A stretch of 64,000 nt of DNA from Prillingera fragicola (Eukaryota > Basidiomycota > Tremellomycetes > Trichosporonales > Trichosporonaceae): the NCBI GenBank assembly GCA_002335605.1, contig BEDY01000005.1, forward strand, positions 1,550,001-1,614,000, written 5' to 3'. Both the position numbers and the translations under genes were made by a program. Positions 10,704-20,274 of this stretch are shown piece after piece. The stretch's first letter is position 1. Each line of letters starts with the position of its first letter. The notes beneath the pieces were generated by a model, which did no database searches, was not told the origin of the DNA, and saw nothing but the letters and a program-made list of their open reading frames with translations.

Positions 10704-11156
10704 ATGCCCAAGGCTGCTACCAAGGACACCAAGGCCGCCGCCGCCACCAAGGCCAAGCGCGGAAAGAAGGACCCCCTCAAGCCCAAGCGCGCCCTCTCGG
10801 CCTACATGTTCTTTGTCCAGGACTGGCGTGAGCGCATCAAGTCGGAGAACGCCGACGCTGGCTTTGGCGACGTTGGCCGTCTCCTCGGTGTCAAGTGGAA
10901 GGAGCTCAGCGAGGCCGAGAAGAAGCCCTACAACGACAAGGCCAACGCCGACAAGGACCGTGCCGCCCGCGAGAAGGCCGACTATGACGCCACCAACGGC
11001 AAGAAGTCGAAGAAGACTGCCTCCAAGGCCCGTGTGTGAGTGCTGCGCCGCAAGCAGCCCCCTCGCTGCCAACAGCAGCGAGGGGGCACCACAACTTTCT
11101 CCGTTGCTAACCCCTGCAGTGAGGAGGAGGAGGACGACGACGACGAGTCGGACTAA
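10704..11156 (+). CDS. NHP6: Nhp6-like HMG-box protein with acidic tail
   Basis: Small chromatin protein that binds and bends DNA without sequence preference and assists FACT and nucleosome remodelling. Exons 10704-11035 and 11120-11156 give 122 residues. A Lys-rich N-terminus (KAKRGKKD) leads into the HMG box at about 25-92: [19 protein letters not shown], then [19 protein letters not shown] and a Lys/Ala helix. The order [12 protein letters not shown] is diagnostic of Nhp6/HMGB. The second exon adds only a run of Glu and Asp ending DESD, an acidic tail absent from yeast Nhp6A/B but usual in HMGB. The 84-nt intron splits the Val codon before the tail, so intron retention would remove the tail. 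Confidence 0.92.
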
Positions 11157-12905
11157 ACGTCTCGCTCCGCCCGAAACCTCGACCCTGCTCGATTCGATAC
11201 CCCTTCGCTTCGCCTTCTGTTCTCTGCGCCATCTGTTCGTCACCCCCTGCTGCTGCCAGTGCAATAAAATGCTTGCCAGTTCTGGGAGGCCGGACCTCTT
11301 GGTAGTTTAGGTGGTTGCGCGCCTTTTTAGTTTCTATCACTCTTCGGTCCCTTCCTTTGCCTCCCGCCGCGCCCGCCTTCGTTCTCGCGTTTTATATGGT
11401 TTGACGTCCTTGCGCGGCCAGTAGTATGCAGAACATTTCGACGAGCAAGCGCGAGCACAGCACGAGCGGAGCGAGTGCGGTGCGATGGGCGAGTGCCGCT
11501 TGACTGACCACTGACGTACGTCGTCGTCTAGAACGCCAAGGGACGACGACACTGTTCAGCTGTCCCACGAAGCCTCACCTGTAGTCTCGCGTGTCGCAGC
11601 CAAGTAGCTGGGTCTGGTGAGTCACCGCAGACAGTGCGGCTCGTCATTACTGGCATCAACTTGAGTCATTTTGTGCCTGTGCGCACGATGCTGGCCACTG
11701 TTAACGCTTTGCACCTCCACGGCTGTTGTCAATGCTGGACATTGTGCGTGCGTGTTTCGTGTCGCTACCAGGCCTGACAATAAACTGTACACTTGCCGCA
11801 CTGGCCAAGATGACGGTCGTTCGCCACTCCTCGGCAGTCTTTCGTCACTACTACCCAGCCTGCCAGTACGAGGACGGGCAGCTGCCAGCAAACGAGTAGA
11901 CCGAGGAAGTACAGCTCGTGTCCCACACCACACTGCGAGGATCCAGCCGTGTGCCTCCAGCCTCCACTGACGAGCATGCTGTCATGGCGAGATGTTTATC
12001 TCCGCCTGCTGCCTCAATGGCGCGAAGGTCAAGGGCAGCATGACGGCAAGGCCATTAAGTGCCTCGGTCTTTGATTCCAGTTTGTACGCAATTAGAGCTG
12101 GAATAGTCGTCCTCGCTGTCCATTTGTGTCAGTGACAGGTCGCGCCCACTCTAGACCATGTTTAGGATCGACCTGATAGCCGTGGACGCTTGACAGCAGC
12201 AACAGAACACGCGTTGCGACCAGACGCGTCCCTCGCCCATGAAGCTCTGTGGTCGTAGGTATTCTGCACCCTTCTGTTCCCAGCTGGCCAGCAATAAGCT
12301 CCACCCCTCGCCCCCCGTCCCGCTGAATGCAAACCTTGCTGGAACCCCGCGCGGGTGTTCTCGTAATGCCATGCCATTGGAATCCGTTCCGCGCTTTGGT
12401 TTGGCCTTGTGCTGCCAAAGTGACGTGCTTGTTGATCTACGCAACGTTGAGCGCCGAGATGTCAGACAGGGCTCAACGAAGTCTCCGAGCAAGGCAGACG
12501 TACATGCAGACCGGGGCCACAGGATCACAGGAAGCAGAGAATGAGCGCGGCCCAGGTGCGCCGCGACGCGTGTTGGCGGGACACCAGTCCAGGCACCAAA
12601 GCGCGGGAGAGGCCCATTGAGCAAGGGGGCCAAGGTGCATGCATCTTTGGTGGCTTGCGAGTACTACAGATAAAATGGGATTACGTCTGGGGTAGTGGGT
12701 AGTAGTAGTGTTTATCGTCGGCTGCCGTCGCTGACGGTGCGCTGGTACAGGCCTTTTCGAGCGGCGTGCTCGAGGCTGTTGCGCTGGCGTGGCGCGTCAA
12801 TGTACTCAGTACCTCAAGCACTGGTGTCGCGAGCGCGCTGCGCTGTCCAAGCCGTAGTGTGTGAGCGCTCTGCGCTGTCGGTGTTCTCGTCCTCTTTCCG
12901 TGCGC
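11157..12905. other. Intergenic stretch, no gene recognised
   Basis: About 1.75 kb. The first 150 bases are the HMG 3' UTR (an AATAAA-like signal near 11263). Frames up to 160 codons on both strands around 12.1-12.6 kb lack motifs and sensible composition. Confidence 0.4.
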
Positions 12906-13454
12906 CTAGCCACCGAACCGCGCGCTGCGGATGGACCGCGCCGGCCAGCCCATCTTTGGCAGCCTGCCGTGCTCATACCCCACTGGCGCGGGGTACTTTG
13001 GCCGCTTGGCGCGGCTGAAGGACGAAAAGGCCAGGCTGCGCGTCTCGGCGTACGGGTCTTCGGGCTCTTCCTCTGCACAGCGGCAGGCTTTGCGCTTGCG
13101 CCACAGGCTGCAGAGGAAGAGAGAGAGGACGAGGCACAGCACTAGCGAGGAGCCGCCCAAGGCCGTGGCGATGATGGTGGCCGTGTTGAACTCGCCCTTG
13201 ACGCCGGCGCTCGTGACGCTTGCGGTTGCCGCCGGCGCCGCGGGGGATGTTGACGAATCGTAAACATACGAAATGGCAATCGACGTCGAGTCGTCTGCTG
13301 TTTCTGTCCCGGCGACGGCGGCCGCGGCGGCAAAGCGTGCTGTTGTCACTTGGACCGCGGCGTTCGTGACGGATGGTGAGGGAAAGGACGGCGTATCGAT
13401 GCCAGAGACTGCTGGGCCACCACCACCAAACGATCCAGAGTCAGGGTTGGCCAT
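12906..13454 (-). CDS. Hypothetical single-pass membrane protein
   Basis: 182 residues, single exon, family not recognised. An Ala/Ser/Thr-rich segment with no signal peptide (1-90) precedes one hydrophobic helix at about 93-117 (TATIIATALG then LVLCLVLSLFLC). A basic stop-transfer WRKRKACRC and an acidic/Ser-rich tail follow, with YAETRSLAFSSFSRAKRPKY. By the positive-inside rule the C-terminus should be cytosolic and the Ser/Thr-rich part outside. The architecture resembles cell-wall stress sensors (Wsc/Mid2 type) but without a signal peptide or Cys-rich domain. Four other proteins of this plan occur at 25.5-34.6 kb. Confidence 0.65.
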   Translation of the reverse strand: MANPDSGSFGGGGPAVSGIDTPSFPSPSVTNAAVQVTTARFAAAAAVAGTETADDSTSIAISYVYDSSTSPAAPAATASVTSAGVKGEFNTATIIATALGGSSLVLCLVLSLFLCSLWRKRKACRCAEEEPEDPYAETRSLAFSSFSRAKRPKYPAPVGYEHGRLPKMGWPARSIRSARFGG

Positions 13455-15117
13455 TGTTGTGATGAGATACGCGTCGCTGAGTTGGTGGGGTGTGCTAACT
13501 GTTGATGAAAGAAAGAGCTAGCGCGCCGCGGCGACGTGTTATGTTAAGAGCAAAGTAAAGAGCGACGACAAGCTGTTACCACCAAGAGTCTACAATGCAC
13601 GGCAAACGGTCTGGTGGCCATACCTGTAACGAGCAGCTCGGAGATGCACCCCAACCCTGGAATGCTGAGCCAGGTCCGGCCAGACTCTAAAGGCTCTCCT
13701 ACTGGTACGACCTAGCTTACGACTCCAGCTACCACCTATGCAAAGGACAGCTTGCAGCTAGACGCAGAAGGTTCGGAGGTACAGAAGGTACAGAAGGTAC
13801 GCGTGTTACGCAACACGTCGGCTGTGATGGCTCTTGCTGCTGTGCGCGTCAGTCCTGCCAACACCACCACCGCGTTTCATCGCGTACCCGGCTTTTGTCC
13901 CTGAAAGGCTTCAAGATATGTGCATCCTTCGTTCAGTACGCCACACGCAAGTGAGTAGCTGCACGAGGGTCGGGGCAGAGAGCTTGGCATGCCCGTAAAC
14001 AAGGGGTATCTCCTACGTGGGCCACGTCGGTTTCGTCCTTGGAGTCGCAGCGTTGGTATCTTGGTGCGCCGCGTCGAGCTCTTTGTAGACCGTCACGCAT
14101 CGCTTCAAGGTCACGCTCGCGCGATCGAGAGGGGCTGCATCGGTGCCGGCGGTTATGCCCGCTCTGTCGATCCACTGTCCATGTGCAAGACACTGTCTGT
14201 CTGTTGGGATCTGTCGGCGCATTCAGAGGAGGCTATGGTATGGTACACCGCAGATGCGATTCAACATTCACCGCACGGATGAGACCTGTGCTGCACTGGC
14301 GTGAGGGTAGCTGGCCCAGTTCTAAGGCTACCTATCTCTCGGATACTTGGATACGTTCCTCAGACCCAGTAATAGGGATCGCGATGCATGTCCGGTGGTA
14401 GGTGATGGGTTCATTACCACAAATGGATCCCGAGAGTGTCCTCTTTGGCACCGTCACACGAGTGGGATTCGGCGAGATACGCAACCAAAGTCCAGGCCTG
14501 GGACATGCGAGTCACCGGAGGCTCGTTTGCTGTTAGGAATCAAGACGTCGAGTACCGGTACAAGTGGGTTTGACGAGTAAAGGTCTCGATGCGTCGCAAC
14601 CATTAGCAGCTGTGGCCGAGTCCTCCCAGCCGCAGAAGCGAGTGCAGAGCGGCAGCCACTGGCAGACGACTGGTGTGACGATACGAGCCTGCAAAGAGGC
14701 ACGTTCATACTTGACTGCATCCTTGACATTCCAAAGTGACAGTCGACCGGACCGGCTGACGGCTGTTTGGCCAACATCCGCAGCAGCAAGTACTCTTCTC
14801 TGGTGCATATAACTTGAGCTCCTACCATCCCGCGTATAAGGAAAGAACATAGAAGTGAATGAAATTAACTAATGAAATTATTTATTATTATTGCTTTGAT
14901 ACGTTACGGTCGTCCAGCAGCATTCCCGACCCACACCAGTATAAAGATATACTCCAGGGGCACTCCTGCAGCACCTTCAACTATTGCAAAGCGACTCGAA
15001 CCAAAATAAATCCTTGTATGCACTGCGGTTCCGGCTCAACGGCATTCGCTTGAAAGATGTACATTGAGGTGCTCTGCGATCAGGTACACCCCAAGCAGTA
15101 AAGACCACAATAACAAC
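13455..15117. other. Intergenic stretch, no gene recognised
   Basis: About 1.66 kb ending at tRNA-Asn. Frames reach only about 120 codons. A short direct repeat (GGTACAGAA) lies near 13780. The last 300 bases are AT-rich relative to the surroundings, as expected upstream of a Pol III gene. Confidence 0.4.
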
Positions 15118-15217
15118 TACCCTATGGCTCAGTTGGTTAGCGCGTGGAGCTGTTATTTCCCCTCACAGGGACTACATAGCAACTCCGAGGTCCACGGTTC
15201 GAGCCCGTGTGGGGTAG
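15118..15217 (+). tRNA. tRNA-Asn (GTT), 26-nt intron
   Basis: Acceptor arms TACCCTA (15118-15124) and TGGGGTA (15210-15216) pair, with discriminator G. The D arm is GCTC..GCGC. The anticodon stem TGGAG/CTCCG encloses CTGTTA..A, with anticodon GTT at 15152-15154. T arm CACGG-TTCGAGC-CCGTG. An intron at 15156-15181 lies at the canonical position 37/38. The D stem has one mismatch. Confidence 0.92.
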
Positions 15218-15461
15218 AATTTGTTTTTGCCTTTTGCGACTCTCGATATGCATGCAGCGCCTTCTTTTTTGCAATGGCCGGTAGCCAAGACAGTACGCTC
15301 TTTTGTAGACTGAGTAAAAGTTCCGCGCATGAGTCCCTGAGAAGATATGAGGCGTCAAAGACGACTCATCCAATCGAGAACAACGTCACGTGATCTCACC
15401 CTTGGCCACTGTACTAGAGTTCGGCAACTAGAATTAGTCATGTCAGCTCACTCTCGCAACT

Positions 15462-17875
15462 ATGCCCTCAGCCTCGCCCAACGCAGGCGGTGGCTCTGAA
15501 CGCAGCCGGAAACGGGCCCGCTCGCAACAGGACTCAGCTCGACCCCATGCGCGGCGCGCTCCCCTCGCGTGTTCACGATGCCGCGTCAAGAAGCTGCGAT
15601 GCCTCGGGGGGTGGCCATGCGAGGCTTGCGAACGAGCTGAGGCAGACTGCTCGTTCTCGGACGGCCGAGAAGGAGCACTGGGAGAACAGCTGTACGTGCC
15701 CGATATGAGTGCTCGGATGGCGCAGCTGGAAAAGACGGTAGAGCAGCTCGTTGCTGGTCTCGGTCATTTGATCCGTGCACCAGGTGAGCTACCACAGCAC
15801 GGCGAAGGTGGACCGCCCACTGCAGGCCATTCCAACCACTCAGGATCGGGCTTGACACCAGTCGAAGCAGGCAATGCAGTGGGAAGCGCCGCAGGGCGCT
15901 TGGCCAGTGATCCAATTCTGGCGCGCGCCAACCGCACCACGACTACGAGCTCGCCTCACGACCCCCTCGGCGAGTCGCCGGAAAGCCGCCTAGCGCAAAT
16001 CACGCAGCCTGGGGCATCTGTGGCGCCATTCCGGCCGCTCATGTACCACCCCATGGCCTGGTCAGGCCGCCCAAGGTCACCATCGCCAGAGGAAGGTAGC
16101 CCCATTGCTCGCAAACCGACCATTGGCCCGACATACTTTGAGGCTCAAGTCGCGATCAACGACGACCCTATATCTCGAGGGATGATTGATGTGGATACGG
16201 CTCGCGAAATGTTTGACTTGTGCGTAGCCGCCAGTCTGAGCGTGGCTGACTTTGTCGCAGTTTCTTTGCTCAGGTTCACACGCTGTTCCCAGTCATGCTC
16301 ATGCCCCCATTCCAAGGCCATCTACCAGACTATACGATGACTAGGAACAACTCTCCCTTTCTGTTCACGACAATCTTGGCCATTGCCGCCAACTTCTGGA
16401 CACGCAACTCCCGGCCGAACCACTCTGCCTTGGCCATTTCCCCAGAAGTCTGCAAAAGCATAGTGGACCTGTCCTACTCTCACTTGAGCGCCACACTTTT
16501 CCGAAAGCAACACCAGCTGGCCGACGTGCAGGCGGGGCTCATGCTCGCCGTCTGGCCACTCCGTATCCAAGGCACTGGACCCGACCAATGGCTCGTCACG
16601 GGACAGTGTCTGCGCATCGCGTATCGCATCAATCTTCATCACTCGGTTCACGACCTCTCAATAGTGCCATACTCACAACACCCTCAAGCCAGAACGTCCG
16701 CAGTATTGCGCAATGCGCTGCAAAAGGCTTACGTTTGGCTCACCATGTATTCGTAAGCTTGCGACGTCAACAGTAGTCTGACGCGTGCAGGTACGATACA
16801 TTCCTCAGCCTTGGCCTTGGCCGCCCCCTGTCCTTTCACGCCGGCAAGCCGAATGAAGACTCATTTTTAGCAACATGGCTTCATGTTCACGGCCCTGAGC
16901 ACGTTGAAACCTCAGCTGTGGCCTTTTCAGTCAGCTTAGTCCAACTAGCCGAGGTGGGTTTGCTGCGTGGAGCTCTGCTGACATCCCAGATTGCCAGAGA
17001 CACTCTTCGGCTCGAGACGCTGTCACACAAACCAACTGTTCTCTCAACGATCTCACGCCTCAACAAAAAACTGGACGACTGGAATGAGCGATGGCTATCC
17101 CATGGTGCGTCCTACCCAGCTTCAGTCGCCAGACCGTAATCTCACTGCATTAGATTCTGAAAGCTCGATGCTCCTGGGACACCGGCGAAGACTTGCAAAT
17201 TTGTACTTTGCCCACGTCGACCTGTGCATCAATTGCCGAGTATTCGAACATGAAGCGGGATCCCAAGCGTACTCCGAGTCGGTAAAAGTCTGCCTTCGGC
17301 GAACTCACGAATCAGCTGCTGGGATTATCCAGACCTATGTGGACTCCAGTTTCGACTTTGGAAACCTCGTGAGTGGACTGCGTTTGCCTTTCGTCGCTAA
17401 AGCTAACATACTCCAGTATCTCATCATGACCGTCGGCCAAGCAGCAATCTGCCTGGTCAGGCTATGTGTCTCGCCGTTCCGAGATCTGATCAACATAATG
17501 GAGACTATCGGGCACGTGCAGGCAGCTGTCACAGCGCTTCTGAGTGAGCGCTTTGGCCCTCGGACGATAGAGGACTGGGTGGGCCGCACTGTCAAGCAAA
17601 TTGCTAGGTCAGCCGGGTTCACATGCGGATCTTTAGACGAGGCGGTAAACAACACGTTGGTAAAAGGTTGCAGTGGCGCAAGCTGAATGAACAGGGACAC
17701 CTCGGCCACCGACGCAATCGACGCCTGGAACCTGGACCTGGAAGCCGAAACGCAGTCATGGGAGTCGGTTCTGGAGAATCTCTGGGGAGGCCATCTGCCC
17801 GCACACATGAGCGTCGACCCGGCAGCATTCGACATTTTGGGTGGAGCCAATCTGTACGACTTCTTCCCTGCGTAA
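15462..17875 (+). CDS. Zn2Cys6 transcription factor with fungal-specific TF domain
   Basis: Nuclear regulator, probably of the neighbouring sugar genes. The binuclear cluster near residues 36-64 reads CSRCRVKKLRC..PCEACERAEADC (C-x2-C-x6-C-x5-C-x2-C-x6-C). A coiled coil follows (ARMAQLEKTVEQLVAGL). The fungal-TF middle domain starts at FDFFFAQVHTLFPVM and continues through LADVQAGLMLAVW and YVWLTMYSYDTFLSLGLGRP. Exons: 15462-16219, 16261-16752, 16791-16953, 16990-17104, 17154-17368, 17417-17607 and 17695-17875, about 704 residues. The last junction (donor at 17608, weak GTCAGC) is uncertain; without it the protein stops at 17686. It ends tail to tail with the sugar transporter, 75 bp away. 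The target sugar is inferred from the neighbours only. Confidence 0.85.
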
Positions 17876-17950
17876 GGCCACGGCGGAGGGGCATTGCGAC
17901 GTCTACCGGTGCAAAACGCAGATACATTCATTTGACTTTGGTTTCCATTG

Positions 17951-19866
17951 CTACTTGTCAAGCGAGCTTCTCTTGCTCTCCAGTTGCTCGTCCTTCTCCT
18001 TTTCGTGGACAACCGCCGCCTGAAGACCAGCCGCGCTCTCAGCGACCTCGCGTCTACCCCGGTCAAACACGACCGAAACCTCCTCAACAGTGAGGCCCTT
18101 GGTCTCCAGGAAAAGAAAGTATGCGAGGATAAAGTAGCCTATGAGAATGGCAATGTAAACAGCATAGCTGCTTTATCAGCCTCAACTCGCGCCGGTGGCA
18201 CTCACTACTTCCACGCCAGGGCGGCAAGCGCGACTGGGTTGACAAACTGGTTGAACGAGTTGCCGAGGGTTGCCACAGAGGTGAAGAGCGCGAGACCCTT
18301 TGTGCGGATGCTGAACGGCAGGATCTCGACCGTGTACGCAATGGGCAGAGGGGTAAAGGCAATATCGTAAAAGGCAAAGTAACTTTGCTTGTCAGCACGG
18401 CCACACGCCGTGTTGGCGACTCACATGAAAAGGAGTGGCACGACTGCTACGCCAAGTGACGACTTCTTGGTGGTGGCGAAACCGGCTGAAAGGCCCATGA
18501 TGACGCCGTATGAGACCAGCATCCCCAGGATCGAGATGAGGAACAGCGGACGGCGACCGATCTTGTCAACGTTGAGAGCTGCAGCTCCTGCCCACAGTAG
18601 GTTCCAGATGGCTGCAAAGTCAGGCCTCGTCAATGGTGGACACTCACCGAGACTAGCGTTGATGAGGGTAATCTGAACTGGAGCTGTGATGCCCACTGAC
18701 ACGAGAATGGGTGCCAGGTAGCTGGCCGTCAGCAGACTTACCACGCGGCCCGAGGACACATACTAGGAGATAATGCCGTTCCCCATCCAGTTAAGTGACA
18801 AGGCGAGGGACACAAGGACGACCAGACGCCGACGGTTGCCCGAGGTACGCAAAAAGTCGCGGAAACCGGCCTGCTTGACCTCTGACCCAGGCTGGCTGCC
18901 CAACGCGTTGACAATCTCGACGAATTCGAGCTGGACGAGAGCGTCGGCTTGGTCGCCATTCGCGTGGTACTTTGCCAAGACGGCGAGAGCTTCGTCGTTC
19001 CTGCCCTGCTTGACCAGCCACTTCACATTGTCAGTTGTTTCTTTCTTGACTCATTAACGTACCCGAGGTGACTCTGGAGCAAGCCACGTGATGGCCAACA
19101 CCATCGCTGGGCCGATAATCTGCAAGAGCGACGGGAAACGCCAGCCCCAGTTTCCCGGGAGATACAAACCAGCGACTGCAGGTTAGCAGACTGCTACTGT
19201 GCAATGACGAGACTCACAGCCCATCCATGCGGCCGTCAAGCTGCCAAAGTAGGCAAAGGCCTGGTAAAGTGATCCAAGGGTAGGTCGGAGGCGGGGGTGC
19301 GCAATTTCCTGAATGAGTACAGGGGCGGCCACCTTGACGATGCCGACTCCAGCGCCAATGACAGCACGACCCGCCACCCACATGGCAACGTTGGCGGCAA
19401 TCGTGTTGAGGACGCTGCCGAGAAGAACAATGGTCATGCCGAGGGCAACGCAGGTGCGACGACCGTATCGATCAGCAACAAAGTCACCGATAAACGCTGT
19501 CACGATCGAAGGCAGGAAGTAGGCTGCCGCGTAAAGACCCAGACGCGTCCCTTTCGGTGCATTAAAGTAGCTTGAGAGGGTCAGGTTTGTCAACTTTTGA
19601 GACTTACTGGAGCCACGATGGCATGGCTTGAAAGGTAGTGAGCAGACCGCCGCTGTAGCCGTTGGCAGCAATCACGAGACAGAGGCCAGATCTGTTCACC
19701 AGGTTAGTCTCAGAGCTAGGAACTGTGGTACTTACCCGTGTAGGACATTCATTCGGAGGCCCGGATCTTTGTACCAGATCGGGTTTGTGTTGTCTGCAGA
19801 TCGTAAGTTTGGATCGCCATCAACGCCGGCCAACGTACTCGGCACATTGGCGTAACTGGGTGGCAT
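17951..19866 (-). CDS. MFS sugar transporter (hexose/lactose-permease type)
   Basis: Plasma-membrane sugar uptake protein of the sugar porter family, about 530 residues. Nine exons: 19866-19736, 19691-19608, 19570-19218, 19175-19063, 19020-18764, 18721-18648, 18611-18425, 18382-18206 and 18167-17951; all introns are 36-44 nt. Landmarks are the N-terminal NTNPIWYKDPGLR (as in fungal lactose permease-like porters), ADRYGRRTCVALG after TM2, GRAVIGAGVG, NWGWRFPSLLQI, LAPESPRWL before the central loop, DKIGRRPLFLISI and a terminal LFLETKGLTVEEV (PESPR/PETKG signature). Twelve membrane segments fit. An extra 45-nt in-frame intron in exon 1 is possible. It shares a promoter with the beta-glucosidase, so cellobiose or another beta-glucoside is the likely substrate. 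Confidence 0.9.
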
Positions 19867-20069
19867 GTTGCAAGGGTGAGGTAGGTTTGAAGTTGGGTGC
19901 TAATGCAGAGGTGCTGATGTGGGGCGGTTTGAGCTAACTGCTGGGGCCTGCGGGGCTCACCATTCTCTCCACACCTTTTATCTGTCCTCCATGCCCTCGT
20001 TGTGGCTACAAGACGAAGTGGAGAGGTCGACTTGAAGGTGGAGAGTGTCCTCCGGGGGACATCCGGGCC

Positions 20070-20083
20070 CGGGGAAATGCCGG
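20070..20083 (+). promoter_or_regulatory. CGG-N8-CGG element, candidate Zn2Cys6 site
   Basis: CGG at 20070-20072 and 20081-20083 separated by 8 bp (GGAAATGC). Direct CGG triplets at this spacing match the AmyR-type half-site arrangement known in Aspergillus. Binding by the nearby factor is inference. Confidence 0.45.
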
Positions 20084-20120
20084 ACAAGCTTATCAATCGG
20101 CTAATTCGAGAGATGGAGCT

Positions 20121-20134
20121 CGGAAATGCCCCGG
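20121..20134 (+). promoter_or_regulatory. CGG-N8-CGG element, second copy
   Basis: CGG at 20121-20123 and 20132-20134 separated by AAATGCCC. A degenerate third copy (CGG at 20220, then AAATGCCC and CAGG) lies 99 bp downstream. Confidence 0.45.
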
Positions 20135-20274
20135 AGCCAGCAGTCTCTCCTGCGCTCTTTCTGTCCACCTCTTCACTCCTTACATCAGCACAGGATGAAC
20201 TTGCAACCCCATGGCGTCCCGGAAATGCCCCAGGCGTGTTCTGGAGTAGTATATCTATCAGCTCATCGGGCTGC

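Larger units (their letters stand above)
19867..20274. promoter_or_regulatory. Divergent promoter of sugar transporter and beta-glucosidase genes
   Basis: 408 bp between the two start codons. It carries the element GGAAATGCC three times (near 20073, 20122 and 20221); two occurrences lie within CGG-N8-CGG. A TATA-like TAGTATATCTATC lies near 20245, about 25-30 bp before the glucosidase ATG. Confidence 0.55.

Noticed and set aside
17608..17686. Ending the Zn2Cys6 factor at the stop at 17684-17686
   Set aside because: The downstream frame to 17875 reads like a genuine factor C-terminus (ESVLENLWGG, NLYDFFPA) and a phase-compatible intron joins it, though its donor is weak; kept as an alternative only.
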